From Rhodanobacter denitrificans (lineage in GTDB: Bacteria; Pseudomonadota; Gammaproteobacteria; Xanthomonadales; Rhodanobacteraceae): a stretch of 64,000 nucleotides of DNA. Below, piece after piece: positions 38,292 through 49,439 of the stretch. The position numbers and the translations under genes are program-made. Each line of letters opens with the position of its first letter. Position 1 is the first letter of the stretch. The stretch is from contig JAFIHF010000041.1 in NCBI GenBank assembly GCA_017848855.1, positions 141,418-205,417 of the forward strand, read 5' to 3'. The notes under the pieces were generated by a model. That model was given only the letters and a program-made list of their open reading frames with translations, was not told where the DNA came from and did no database searches.

Positions 38292-38297
38292 AGGCCG

Positions 38298-38840
38298 TTA
38301 CCCCGCAAACCCGCCCGCCTCCAGAAACGCCTGCTCCTCCACCGTGGTCGCGCGCCCCAGCACGGCATTGCGATGCGGGAAGCGGCCGAAGCGGGCGATC
38401 ACGTCGCGGTGGATGCGGGCGTAGCGGGCGTAGTCGCCCACGCCCTCGCACAGCGCCACCGAGCGCTCCTGGTCGGCCAGTGCCTCGCTGTGCTCGAACG
38501 GCAGGTAGCAGAACACGCGCAGCGCGGGTTCGATGGCCTGGTCGTGGCCGCGTTCGATGGCCTGCCGCGCGAAGGACAGCGCCAGTGGATCGGTGGCGAA
38601 CATGTGCGCCGTGCCGCGGTAGGCGTTGCGCGGGAACTGGTCGAGCAGGATCAACAGCGCCAGCGCGCCTTCGGCCGTGTCCAGCCAATGATCCAGCTCG
38701 CGCCGCGCGGCGGCCATGTGCGCGTCGTGGAAGCGCGCGATGAAGTCGCGGTCGAAGGCTTCGTCCTTGGCGAACCACTTGCCGGGGCCGGCCTCGCGCC
38801 AGAAGCGGACGACGTCCTGCGGCTGCGGGCTTGAGCTCAT
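38298..38840 (-). CDS. DUF924 family protein
   Basis: A 180-residue helical protein of family DUF924 (PF06041): DVVRFWREAGPGKWFAKDEAFD at the start, LALLILLDQFPRNAYRGTAHMF near 70-91, FCYLPFEHSEALADQERSV near 118-136, and the closing HRDVIARFGRFPHRNAVLGR. The fold resembles tetratricopeptide-type helices; no enzymatic role is established. It converges on the E1 gene and is divergent from the M61 peptidase gene. Confidence 0.88.
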   Translation of the reverse strand: MSSSPQPQDVVRFWREAGPGKWFAKDEAFDRDFIARFHDAHMAAARRELDHWLDTAEGALALLILLDQFPRNAYRGTAHMFATDPLALSFARQAIERGHDQAIEPALRVFCYLPFEHSEALADQERSVALCEGVGDYARYARIHRDVIARFGRFPHRNAVLGRATTVEEQAFLEAGGFAG

Positions 38841-38956
38841 GGTGGTCTCCTCGATGGCGACGATGGCCCATCCTCGCACAGTGCCAGTGGTCACCCTCGC
38901 GCCGCCGGCCGCTGGTGCTAAGTTGGGAAAGTCCCCAGCCGCTGCCAGGTGCCGCC

Positions 38957-40894
38957 ATGTCTTTCGCCCCGTTCGTGCGTTCGCCACGCGTCCGTTGCCG
39001 CATCGCACTGGCCGTTTCGCTGGCGCTTGCAGCCGGCGGCGCCTTTGCCCAGGTCTCGCGCAGCACGGCGGTGCCGGCGCCGCAGGACACGCCGTATCCG
39101 GGCACGCTCGCCGTGCACGTCGATGCCAGCGACACGCGGCAGGGCATCTTCCGCGTGCACGAAACGATCCCGGTGGCGCCCGGCAAGCTCACCCTGCTGT
39201 ATCCGGAGTGGATCCCCGGCGACCACTCGCCCAGCGGCCCGGTGGCGATGCTCGCGGGCCTGAAGCTCAGCGCGAACGGCCGGCCGCTGGCGTGGACGCG
39301 CGACAAGTACGACGTCTACGCCTTCCATCTCGACGTGCCCGCGGGCGTGAGCAAGCTCGATGCGGATTTCGAATACCTCTCGCCCCGCCGCGACGGCTAC
39401 GAGATGACCGACCGCATGCTGATGCTGGAGTGGAACAAGGTGTCGCTGTATCCGGCCGGGCACTACACGCGCGGCATCCGCGTCGTGCCCAGCGTGACGC
39501 TGCCGCAGGGCTGGCGGTTCGGCTCGGCGCTGGAGACGGGCACGCAGTCCGGCGCCACCACCACGTTCAAGCCGGTCAGCTACAACAACCTGGTCGATTC
39601 GCCGATCTACGCGGGCCAGTACTTCAAGCGCGTGCCGTTGAACGAGGCGGGCGAGGCGCCGGTTTACCTCGACGTGGTGGCCGACGCGCCGAAGTACCTG
39701 GAAATGACCGAACCGCAACTCAAGGCGCACCGCGCGCTGGCGAGCCAGGCGGTGAAGCTGTTCGGCTCGCACCATTACGACCACTACGACTTCCTGTTCT
39801 CGCTCTCCGAAGAACTGGCCGGCAACGGCCTGGAGCACCACCAGTCCAGCGAGGGCGGCATGGGCGCGGACTACTTCACCGCCTGGGCCGACAACGCGCC
39901 GAACCGCGATCTGCTGGCGCACGAATTCGTGCACTCCTGGAACGGCAAGTTCCGCCGCCCGGCCGACCTCGCGACGCCGAACTTCAACGTGCCGATGGGC
40001 GACTCGCTGCTGTGGGTGTACGAGGGCCAGACGCAATACTGGGGCTACGTGCTCACCGCGCGTGCCGGCCTGTGGACGCCCGAGCAGTTCCGCGACGCGC
40101 TGGCGATGACCGCGGCCAACTACGAACGCAACCGGCCGGGTCTGGGCTGGCGCACGCTGGAGGACACCACCAACGACGCCACCGCCGCGCACCGCGAGGC
40201 CTTGCCCTACCGCAGCTGGCAGATGAGCGAGGACTACTACTCCGGCGGCCAGATGCTGTGGCTGGCAGTGGACGCCAAGCTGCGCGCGCTCACCGGCGAC
40301 AGGAAATCGCTGGACGATTTCGCCCGCGCCTTCTTCGGCGTGGACAACGGCAGCTACGTCACCAGGACCTACACCTTCGACGACGTGGTCGCCGCGCTGG
40401 ACGGCGTGGCGAAATACGACTGGGCCGGCTTCCTGCGCGCCCGCGCCTATGCCTTGAACCCGCCGCTCATGGACGGCCTCGCCGCCGCGGGCTGGAAGCT
40501 GGTCTACACCGACACGCCCAGCGCCTACGAGAAGCAGTACGACAGCCGCCCCGAATCGCCGCGCCACATCTACAACTTCGCCTGGTCGATCGGCCTCACG
40601 CTCACCAAGGGCGGCGAGATCAACGACGTGCGCTGGAACGGTCCCGCGTTCAAGGCCGGCGTCAGCACCGGCGCCACCGTGGTGGCGGTGAACGGGCAGG
40701 CCTATTCCAGCGACGTGTTGAAGGAGGCGATCGCCGCCGCGAAGACCGGCACCGCGCCGATCCAGCTGCTGCTGAAGTACCAGGGCAACCTGCGAACCGT
40801 GCCGGTGAACTACCACGGCGGCCTGCAATACCCGCACCTGCAGCGCATCGCCGGCACGCCGGATTACCTCGACCGGATCATTTCAGCAAAGTAG
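38957..40894 (+). CDS. M61-family metallopeptidase (glycyl aminopeptidase type)
   Basis: A 645-residue secreted zinc peptidase. A signal peptide ends after GAFA (near residue 31). An N-terminal beta domain is followed by the gluzincin site LLAHEFVHSWN near 319-329 (two His) and the third-ligand Glu in YEGQTQYWG near 355. A PDZ-like domain lies near 540-610 (LTLTKGGEINDVRWNGPAF, then GATVVAVNGQ). Family members cleave N-terminal glycine or act as periplasmic peptidases. It stands as a single gene, followed by a dispersed repeat and a convergent EF-hand gene. Confidence 0.9.
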   Translation: MSFAPFVRSPRVRCRIALAVSLALAAGGAFAQVSRSTAVPAPQDTPYPGTLAVHVDASDTRQGIFRVHETIPVAPGKLTLLYPEWIPGDHSPSGPVAMLAGLKLSANGRPLAWTRDKYDVYAFHLDVPAGVSKLDADFEYLSPRRDGYEMTDRMLMLEWNKVSLYPAGHYTRGIRVVPSVTLPQGWRFGSALETGTQSGATTTFKPVSYNNLVDSPIYAGQYFKRVPLNEAGEAPVYLDVVADAPKYLEMTEPQLKAHRALASQAVKLFGSHHYDHYDFLFSLSEELAGNGLEHHQSSEGGMGADYFTAWADNAPNRDLLAHEFVHSWNGKFRRPADLATPNFNVPMGDSLLWVYEGQTQYWGYVLTARAGLWTPEQFRDALAMTAANYERNRPGLGWRTLEDTTNDATAAHREALPYRSWQMSEDYYSGGQMLWLAVDAKLRALTGDRKSLDDFARAFFGVDNGSYVTRTYTFDDVVAALDGVAKYDWAGFLRARAYALNPPLMDGLAAAGWKLVYTDTPSAYEKQYDSRPESPRHIYNFAWSIGLTLTKGGEINDVRWNGPAFKAGVSTGATVVAVNGQAYSSDVLKEAIAAAKTGTAPIQLLLKYQGNLRTVPVNYHGGLQYPHLQRIAGTPDYLDRIISAK

Positions 40895-40938
40895 GAGCGC
40901 ACCCCCGGATCGAGTCCGGGGCGGGCTCCGTGCGCGAC
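40891..40938. repeat. TAGGAGCGCACCCC-type dispersed repeat
   Basis: A copy of the element also found at 60220-60265, with about 85% identity over some 45 bases and an inverted-repeat character (GCGCAC/GTGCGC ends). It overlaps the stop codon of the M61 gene. Confidence 0.75.
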
Positions 40939-40968
40939 TGCACGAAGCTGCGCGCGGTCGCGTCGCTG

Positions 40969-41292
40969 CTACGGCTTGTCCGCCGACGAGCCCGGCGCCG
41001 GCGGCGTGTGCATCAGCATATGCTCGATGTAGGCGTGCACCTCGGCCTTGGTCACGAAGCCGGTGTGCCCGGCGTCGATCGCATCGAAATGGTCGGCGAT
41101 GAAGGCGACGGACCCGGCCTGCGCCTCGGCCTTGCTGAGCTTGCCGTCGTGGTTGCGGTCGGCGGCGTCGAAATTCTTGTCCAGCGCCGTGACGCCGCGG
41201 ACGATGCCGTTCATTCCGCTCTGGGCATGCAGGCCGGTCGGCAGGCAGGCGGCGAGGGACACGAGGCCGAATACGAGGGCGTAGCGCGACAT
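40969..41292 (-). CDS. Secreted EF-hand calcium-binding protein
   Basis: A 107-residue exported protein. The signal peptide contains LAAC, which could act as a lipobox (Cys16) or be cleaved later after LHAQ. EF-hand loop 1 is DRNHDGKLSKAE at residues 45-56, a full 12-residue loop. Loop 2 at 73-84 (DAGHTGFVTKAE) has Gly at position 3 and is weaker. It may sense or buffer periplasmic Ca2+. No partner is evident; it converges on the M61 peptidase gene, a possible calcium-linked neighbour but without direct support. Confidence 0.75.
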   Translation of the reverse strand: MSRYALVFGLVSLAACLPTGLHAQSGMNGIVRGVTALDKNFDAADRNHDGKLSKAEAQAGSVAFIADHFDAIDAGHTGFVTKAEVHAYIEHMLMHTPPAPGSSADKP

Positions 41293-41361
41293 GGAATCTC
41301 CTGCAAGGCGGGCGGACGGCGTGCGTCCGGCGCGTGCGAGGCTAGCACGACGCGGATCGCG

Positions 41362-41604
41362 CTACCGCTCGCGGTCGGGTGCGGCGGTGCCGTCGGGATT
41401 CCAGTGGAACACTTCGTCCAGCCGCTTGCCGAACACGTCGGCGATGCGGAACGCCACTTCCAGCGACGGCGAATAGCGGCCCTGCTCGATCGCGGCGATG
41501 GTCTGGCGCGTGAGGCCCACGCGCCGGCCCAGTTCGGCCTGGGTCATGTCCTGCGCCAGGAAGCGCAGCAGGCGCACTTCGTTGGTGAGCGATTCAGTGG
41601 GCAA
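41362..41604 (-). CDS. XRE-family transcriptional regulator (short HTH)
   Basis: An 80-residue helix-turn-helix protein. The HTH is MTQAELGRRVGLTRQTIAAI (residues 20-39), followed by EQGRYSPSLEVAFRIADVFG and a short tail. It resembles the YgzD-like single-domain regulators usually paired with a small DUF2178-type membrane protein. Its start lies 11 bases inside the membrane-protein gene, so the two are coupled. It probably represses its own promoter at the 15-bp palindrome 42048-42062. Confidence 0.85.
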   Translation of the reverse strand: MPTESLTNEVRLLRFLAQDMTQAELGRRVGLTRQTIAAIEQGRYSPSLEVAFRIADVFGKRLDEVFHWNPDGTAAPDRER

Positions 41605-42022
41605 GGCGCGGCGTCCTGCGGTAGCCCGCCACGATCAGCGCGTAGCGCACCGTCTCGGCCAGCACGATCGCGAGCAGGGCGGTGTTGGTGAGCTTCCAGC
41701 CGCTGTCGCTGAAGGGCATCACCACGCCGACCACGATCATGCCGGTCAGCATCACGAAGTAGGCGGTGCGGGTGGCGCGCCCGTCGATGGCGCGGTCGCG
41801 CTCGTCCAGCAGCAGCGGCTCGCCGCGTTCCTGCCGCTTCATCCACAGCAGGCCGGTCACGTAAGCGATGGCGTGCACGCCGGCGACGACGGCGAGGCAG
41901 GCAATGCGCTGCTGGAACGTGGCCAGCCAGTTCGGCCAGACGCCCTGGATCAGGAAATAGACGAGGTAAGGCGGGCACTGGCTCCACAGGGTCAGCCAGG
42001 CGCGTTTTTCCAGTGGCGACAT
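41594..42022 (-). CDS. Small four-helix membrane protein paired with the XRE regulator
   Basis: A 142-residue inner-membrane protein with about four hydrophobic segments (around YLVYFLIQGVWP, ACLAVVAGVHAIAYVTGLL, TAYFVMLTGMIVVGVVMPF, TNTALLAIVLAETVRYALIV). A conserved acidic/basic loop LLLDERDRAIDGRA lies between helices 2 and 3 and is typical of this regulator-linked family. Molecular function is unknown. It is the first gene of the pair, preceded by a recognisable promoter. Confidence 0.75.
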   Translation of the reverse strand: MSPLEKRAWLTLWSQCPPYLVYFLIQGVWPNWLATFQQRIACLAVVAGVHAIAYVTGLLWMKRQERGEPLLLDERDRAIDGRATRTAYFVMLTGMIVVGVVMPFSDSGWKLTNTALLAIVLAETVRYALIVAGYRRTPRLAH

Positions 42023-42047
42023 GATGTTCCCCTTGAGTTCGTTGCTT

Positions 42048-42083
42048 CGAACATAATGTTCGATATTTTTTACATCGTGTCAA
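42048..42083 (-). promoter_or_regulatory. Promoter with overlapping 15-bp palindromic operator
   Basis: On the minus strand TTGACA (42078-42083), 17-base spacer, AACATT (42055-42060). A palindrome CGAACAT-A-ATGTTCG (42048-42062) covers the -10 box, a good candidate for autorepression by the XRE protein. Confidence 0.6.
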
Positions 42084-42145
42084 GATAAATATTCTTGCGA
42101 TCATTGATCGACGGTTGCTGCATGTGGTCTGTGATCGGCCCACGC

Positions 42146-42460
42146 TCAGACGCGATGGGCGAGCACGACATGGGTGACCGCAGCCGTGGGCGCGTGCTCG
42201 ACCACACGGAAGCCCAGCGCTGGCAGATCCAGTTCCGCGAGCATGGCCTCGCTGCGGCCCGGCATCACCGGCGAGATCGCGAAGCTCATCCACCAGGTTT
42301 GCCTGCAGGTGCTGGCGCACCGTGCTCGCGCCGCCGCCGATCTTCACGTCCTTGTCGCCGGCTGCGGCGCGCGCCCGCGCCAGCGCCGCCTCATGCCCGC
42401 GGTGACGAAATGGAAGGCGCTGCCGCCGCTCGCCATCGGATATCCGTAGTCGATGGCCTG
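42146..42460 (-). pseudogene. Frameshifted, 5'-truncated dihydrofolate-reductase-family (RibD C-terminal type) gene
   Basis: Three minus-strand frames must be joined to read one family protein: SGGSAFHFVTAG, then ALARARAAAGDKDVKIGGGA with QANLVDEL, then SPVMPGRSEAMLAELDLPAL ending near LAHRV and a TGA at 42146-42148. The N-terminal half is absent. Two frame breaks and the missing start make it non-functional. It occupies most of the 585-base gap 42023-42607. Confidence 0.75.
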
Positions 42461-42607
42461 CACGCTTCGTGGCGCGTGCGAGCTCCGGAGGCGAAGCGTC
42501 GGGCTTCCCGGGGGAGCCGTGACTTGTCGATCTGCCGCTGCGCCGTTCGTCGTCCCCGTGAATGCCGCCATGCGTGCGGCATCGAAACCCCACATGGAGA
42601 TGAAACG

Positions 42608-42955
42608 ATGCGATTCCTGTCGATGGTGAGGATCAACGAACGCAGCGGCCAGCGCCCCAGCGCGCAGCTGATGGAGGACATGGGCAAGTTGATGGCCGAG
42701 ATGACGGCGGCCGGTTCGCTGCTGGACACCGCCGGCCTGCGGCCCACCGCGGAGGGCAAGCGCGTGCGCCTGTCGCGGGGTCGGCAGACGGTGATCGACG
42801 GCCCGTTCACCGAGGCGAAGGAGGTGATCGGCGGCTATGCGATGCTGCAGGCCGACTCGATGGAGGAGGCGCTCGAACTCACCCGCCGCTTCCTCGCCGT
42901 GCACGGCGACGCGTGGGAGATCGAGTGCGAAGTGCGCCAGGTCGAAGAGCACTGA
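42608..42955 (+). CDS. YCII-related DGPF-domain protein
   Basis: A 115-residue ferredoxin-like-fold protein of the DGPF group: [14 protein letters not shown], then [36 protein letters not shown] carrying the signature DGPF near residue 62, and [15 protein letters not shown]. Such genes often sit beside ECF sigma factors, or in pairs with dihydrofolate-reductase-like genes; here the decayed reductase lies just upstream. No enzymatic activity is established for the family. Confidence 0.87.
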   Translation: MRFLSMVRINERSGQRPSAQLMEDMGKLMAEMTAAGSLLDTAGLRPTAEGKRVRLSRGRQTVIDGPFTEAKEVIGGYAMLQADSMEEALELTRRFLAVHGDAWEIECEVRQVEEH

Positions 42956-42996
42956 AGCGAAGCGGTGTGAGGCTCGGCGCCCGTTGATCCGCTTCA

Positions 42997-43034
42997 GCGC
43001 GCCGGTGTTCGCTGCGCGGCGAGCACCGGCGCGC
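42997..43034 (+). terminator. Strong hairpin after the DGPF gene
   Basis: An 11-bp stem GCGCGCCGGTG/CACCGGCGCGC with further inner pairing. No T tract follows, so it may be a terminator of the factor-dependent kind or only a stabilising structure. Confidence 0.4.
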
Positions 43035-43133
43035 TGGCGCGGGTTACCCTGCATCGCGCTGGCGCGGTGGCGGAGCGCGCATGGCAAGGAAAGCAGCGGC
43101 GGAATCTTTCACCGGTTGAACGCGGAGGCAGGC

Positions 43134-44074
<941 letters not shown>

Positions 44075-44078
<4 letters not shown>

Positions 44079-44836
44079 ACTGGTACGGCATCCGCGCGAT
44101 CTACCGTTTCGAAATGGCGCGCACCGGGCGCACGCTGATGCAGAGCATCGCCTCGCCGGTGGTGTCCACCTCGCTGTACTTCGTGGTGTTCGGCTCGGCG
44201 ATCGGCTCGCGCATCACCAGCGTGGAAGGGGTCAGCTACGGCGCCTTCATCATCCCCGGCCTGGTGATGCTGTCGCTCCTGATGCAGAGCGTCTCCAACG
44301 CTTCGTTCGGCATCTACTTCCCGAAGTTCGTGGGCACCATCTACGAGGTGCACTCCGCGCCGCTGTCGTTCCTGGAGATCGTGCTGGGCTATGTGGGCGC
44401 GGCCGCCACCAAGGCGGTGATCGTGGGGCTGATCATCCTGGCCACCGCGCGCGCGTTCGTGGATTACTCCATCGCGCATCCGCTGGTGATGGTGGCGTTC
44501 CTGCTGCTCACCACGATCACCTTCAGCCTGCTCGGCTTCATCATCGGCATCTGGGCGGACAACTTCGAGAAGCTGCAGGTGGTGCCGCTGATGGTGATCA
44601 CGCCGCTGACCTTCCTCGGCGGCAGCTTCTACTCCATCCGCATGCTGCCGCCGTTCTGGCAGAAGGTGACGCTGTTCAACCCGGTGGTGTACCTGATCTC
44701 CGGCTTCCGCTGGAGTTTCTTCGGCCTCGCCGATGTCAGCGTGGGCATCAGCCTCGTCGCCACGCTCGTCTTCCTCGCGCTGTGCCTGGCCGCGGTGTGG
44801 TGGATCTTCCGCACCGGTTACAAGCTGAAGGTCTGA
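44075..44836 (+). CDS. ABC-2-type transporter permease
   Basis: A 253-residue inner-membrane protein with six predicted helices and the ABC-2 signature around [20 protein letters not shown]. It begins with a short amphipathic segment ([19 protein letters not shown]) typical of YadH-like permeases. It forms a transporter with the ATPase encoded immediately upstream. Substrate unknown; no accessory periplasmic protein gene adjoins. Confidence 0.92.
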
Positions 44837-44904
44837 CGCAGCACTGAACGATTCGGCCACGCGCGAGTCGAACCTGCATGGCGACGATGGCGTGGAGGTG
44901 AATC

Positions 44905-45771
44905 GTGGCGCACCGGCGCAAATCGGGCGGCAGCGGCTGGAGCGGCTGGATATCGGCGGCGATCGTGCTGGTGGCCATCGTGGCGCTGGGCGTGTGGATC
45001 GCGCGGCGCGCGATGCGGGCGACCGAAGGTGGCACGCCCGCACCGGCGGCCTCCACTGCCACCGCGGCAAGTGCGGCGGCGCCGGCCGCGGCCGCCAGCA
45101 TCCGGCATCCGATCGCGCAGGCCGCGGTGCCGGCCTCCGCTTCCACCGCGCCGCTGCCGACGCTGGACGCCAGCGACGCCAGCGACGCCAGCGTGCATGC
45201 GGCGCTGGTCGCGTTGGGCGGCGGCGGACTGAAGGATCTGCTGCTGCCGCAGTCCGTCGTGAACCACATCGTGGCCACCGTCGACGCGTTGCCGCGGCAT
45301 GAGTTGGGCAGCAGCTCCATCCTGCCGCTGCGCACGCCGCGCGGCACGTTCCGCACCGCCGAGACCCAGGGCAAGCTCAGCGCCGATGCGCGCAATGCCG
45401 AGCGCTACGTGCCGTACATGGCCGTCGTGCGGCACGCCGATCCGCAGGCGCTGGTGGCGTGGTATGTGCACAGCTATCCGCTGTTCCAGCAGGCGTGGCG
45501 CGAGCTGGGTTATCCCAGGGGCTATTTCAACGACCGGCTGATCGTGGCGATCGACGACATGCTGGCCGCGCCCACGCCGGCGCAGCCGCCTGCGCTGCGG
45601 CTGGAGCAGGGGCGCTACGTCTACGTCGACCCTACGCTGGAATCGCTGTCGGTGGGACAGAAGCTGATGCTGCGGCTGGGCCCGGCGAACGCGGCCGAGC
45701 TCAAGGCGAAGCTGCGCACGATCCGCAGTTTGCTCACGGCGCGGCCGCCGTCGGCCGTGCCGGCACATTGA
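44905..45771 (+). CDS. DUF3014 domain protein, single-pass membrane anchored
   Basis: A 288-residue protein with GTG start (strong AGGTG-type purine stretch upstream). One membrane helix at residues 15-33, an Ala/Pro-rich linker to about 95, then the DUF3014 periplasmic domain: LLPQSVVNHIVATVDALPR, RYVPYMAVVRHADPQALVAW, AWRELGYPRGYFNDRLIVAI. Function unknown. It lies 68 bases behind the ABC permease gene and may be co-transcribed with it. Confidence 0.82.
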   Translation: MAHRRKSGGSGWSGWISAAIVLVAIVALGVWIARRAMRATEGGTPAPAASTATAASAAAPAAAASIRHPIAQAAVPASASTAPLPTLDASDASDASVHAALVALGGGGLKDLLLPQSVVNHIVATVDALPRHELGSSSILPLRTPRGTFRTAETQGKLSADARNAERYVPYMAVVRHADPQALVAWYVHSYPLFQQAWRELGYPRGYFNDRLIVAIDDMLAAPTPAQPPALRLEQGRYVYVDPTLESLSVGQKLMLRLGPANAAELKAKLRTIRSLLTARPPSAVPAH

Positions 45772-45788
45772 TGGGCCAATTCGTCGGG

Positions 45789-45989
45789 CTAGTCGGTTTC
45801 CCCCATCTCCGCGCGCCGCGCTGCCTCGTCGGCGCGGCGCGAGTGCGTTTCCGAACGCCATGACACCAGCGCGAGTTCCGCCACGGGCGGGCGCTGCGGT
45901 GTCGGTACCACGGAAGTCTTTCCGGCAAACATCCCTGCGACCCTCAATACTCCGCGTTCCACTGCAGAGCGGGTCAGCGACGTGCGCAT
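45789..45989 (-). CDS. Small hypothetical protein, uncertain
   Basis: A 66-residue frame starting MRTSLTRSAVERGVLR with GAGGGG eight bases ahead of the ATG. No domain or signal is recognised. It is the only reasonable coding candidate in the otherwise gene-free 45772-46190 and could equally be chance in GC-rich DNA. Confidence 0.25.
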   Translation of the reverse strand: MRTSLTRSAVERGVLRVAGMFAGKTSVVPTPQRPPVAELALVSWRSETHSRRADEAARRAEMGETD

Positions 45990-46190
45990 GCTTTACCCCT
46001 CGGCCGCCCCCGTGCGACCGTCGGCAGCACTCTAACCGCAGAGGCTGGGCCTGCACAATTGCCGCGTGCCGACTGTGCGCTGCATCTCATGTTGCGTCGC
46101 ATGAATTGGCGCCGGGCTTCCGGGTCAGCGCAAGTTCTGGAAAGTGCGCTGCCGGCAGGCAGAATCGGCATCCCCGGCGACGGATTCCCC

Positions 46191-46781
46191 ATGAACCACC
46201 CGCACGCATCGCAGCATGACCTGTTTGGCGGTGAACACGCCGCCGCGACCATCCATCGCCTGTTCCTGGCGCTGCTGCCGGATGCGCCGGTGCGCGCCGC
46301 ACTGGCGCAGACGGCGGCCACGCTGCGCACGCAGCAGGGGCCACCCTCCGGCTGGGTCGATCCGCTGCGCTACCACGCCACGCTGCATTTCCTGGGCGAT
46401 CACGCGGCGCCGCGGCCCGACCTCGTCGCGGCGACGGAACAGGTCGCCGGCCTGCTGCCCGGCGCGGCCTTCGACTGGACGCTGGACTGCGTGCGCAGCT
46501 TCCACGGCCGCCGCCCGCCGCGGGTGCTGTGCGGCAGCGTGCTGCCCGAACCCTTGCAGGAGCTGTGGGTGCGTTGGCGCGAGGCGCTGCTGCGCACGGT
46601 GCCGGGGCTGCGGCTGGAGAACCGCTTCGTGCCGCATGTCACGCTGGCCTACGGCCGCGAGGTGCTGCCGGAGGCGGAGGTCGAGCCCGTGCACTGGCGG
46701 GTGCGCGGGCTCGCGCTGATCGAGAGCCTGGCGGGGCGGCACGATTACCGCACGCTGGCGAGCTGGCCGCTGCAGGACTGA
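46191..46781 (+). CDS. thpR: RNA 2',3'-cyclic phosphodiesterase (2H family)
   Basis: A 196-residue protein with the two HxT motifs of the 2H phosphoesterases: YHATLHFLG (His62, Thr64) and PHVTLAYG (His149, Thr151). The N-terminal strand RLFLALLPD is typical. It hydrolyses 2',3'-cyclic phosphate ends to 2'-phosphates and can ligate tRNA halves in vitro. The ATG at 46191 gives a normal family length; an upstream in-frame ATG at 46059 would add 44 low-similarity residues. Confidence 0.9.
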   Translation: MNHPHASQHDLFGGEHAAATIHRLFLALLPDAPVRAALAQTAATLRTQQGPPSGWVDPLRYHATLHFLGDHAAPRPDLVAATEQVAGLLPGAAFDWTLDCVRSFHGRRPPRVLCGSVLPEPLQELWVRWREALLRTVPGLRLENRFVPHVTLAYGREVLPEAEVEPVHWRVRGLALIESLAGRHDYRTLASWPLQD

Positions 46782-46864
46782 GACTCTGCGCCACAAGTCA
46801 CGGCCGCGCCACGCGCCGATCGGGCGCACAATGCGCTTCCCCATCGCTGAAAACGGAGTTCGTC

Positions 46865-47638
46865 ATGCGTCCGACCGTTCTTGCCGCGTTGCTCCTGTTC
46901 TCCTTTCCCGCCGTGCCGGCTCTGGCTGCCGCGCCGTCCGGCAGCCAGGCCGTGCCCGCCTACGTCACCGCCGCGATCGACGATCCCGCACGCGCCGCCG
47001 ATCGCCACGACGATGCGCGCCGCCAGATCGCCGCGGTGATGACTTTCGCCCGGGTGAAGCCCGGCGACACCGTGGTCGAGCTGGTGCCCGCCAGCGGCTA
47101 CTGGACGCGCGTGTTCAGCGCCATCGTCGGCCCCAAGGGGCACGTCTACACCGTATGGCCGGACGAGATGGGGAAGTACTCGGCCAAGGACTACGCGAAC
47201 TGGCAGCAGCTGATCGCCACGCCGCACTACGAGAACGTCAGCCTGCTCAAGCAGCCCGCCGCCCGGCTCAGCGTGCCGGCCAAGGCCGACCTGGTGTTCA
47301 CCGCGCAGAACTACCACGACTACCACGACCCGTTCATGGGCCCGGTGGACATGGCGAAGTTCGACAAGCAGGTCTACGACGCGCTCAAGCCCGGCGGGGT
47401 GTTCGTGGTGATCGACCACGTGGCGCCGGCCGGCTCGGGCCTGGCCGACACCGACACCTTGCACCGCATCGACCCCGCGGTGGTGAAGAAGGAAGTGGAG
47501 GCTGCCGGCTTCGTGTTCGACGGCGAAAGCGACGCCCTGCACAATCCGGCCGACCCGCACACCGCCAAGGTGTTCGACAAGTCGATACGCGGCCACACCG
47601 ACCAGTTCATCTACCGCTTCCGCAAGCCGGCCAAGTAG
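46865..47638 (+). CDS. Exported class I methyltransferase-fold protein (COG4798 type)
   Basis: A 257-residue protein with a clear signal peptide (cleavage after ALAAA, near residue 23) followed by a methyltransferase fold: VKPGDTVVELVPASGYWTRV (motif I near 65-84), TVWPDEMGKY, DLVFTAQNYHDYHDPFMG, and ALKPGGVFVVIDHVA. A SAM-type enzyme with an export signal is puzzling since SAM is cytoplasmic; the family is widespread and uncharacterised. Motif I has VPASG rather than the usual DxGxG, so SAM binding may be altered. Confidence 0.85.
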   Translation: MRPTVLAALLLFSFPAVPALAAAPSGSQAVPAYVTAAIDDPARAADRHDDARRQIAAVMTFARVKPGDTVVELVPASGYWTRVFSAIVGPKGHVYTVWPDEMGKYSAKDYANWQQLIATPHYENVSLLKQPAARLSVPAKADLVFTAQNYHDYHDPFMGPVDMAKFDKQVYDALKPGGVFVVIDHVAPAGSGLADTDTLHRIDPAVVKKEVEAAGFVFDGESDALHNPADPHTAKVFDKSIRGHTDQFIYRFRKPAK

Positions 47639-47702
47639 CCGGCTGTCGAGGCACCTCAAGGCCCGAGGTGAGCCCAGTCCGGCCTGCAGCCGGGCTGGGC
47701 GA

Positions 47703-47734
47703 GTCCGGGAAGTGCAGGACTGCACTTCCCGGAC
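47703..47734 (+). terminator. Hairpin between methyltransferase and selO genes
   Basis: A perfect 14-bp stem GTCCGGGAAGTGCA with its complement around loop GGAC. It lacks a T tract; probable transcript end or stabiliser. Confidence 0.5.
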
Positions 47735-47785
47735 ATCGATGAACAGGCTTTCGGCTTGCCGGACGCCGGGAGCTACCATCGCAGC

Positions 47786-49345
<1,560 letters not shown>

Positions 49346-49381
49346 GCGATGTGGGTCATGGTTTGGGCCATGGGTGCGTGT

Positions 49382-49418
49382 TTGACTGCGCATGCATATG
49401 CGCATAATCTGTGCGCAT
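49382..49418 (+). promoter_or_regulatory. ccdAB promoter with three TGCGCAT half-sites
   Basis: TTGACT at 49382-49387 with CATAAT at 49403-49408 (15-base spacer; TAATCT gives 17). TGCGCAT-GCAT-ATGCGCA (49387-49404) is a perfect inverted repeat, and a third TGCGCAT follows at 49412-49418. This is a likely multi-site operator for CcdA. Confidence 0.6.
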
Positions 49419-49439
49419 CAAAAGTAGAGGCAAATCGCC

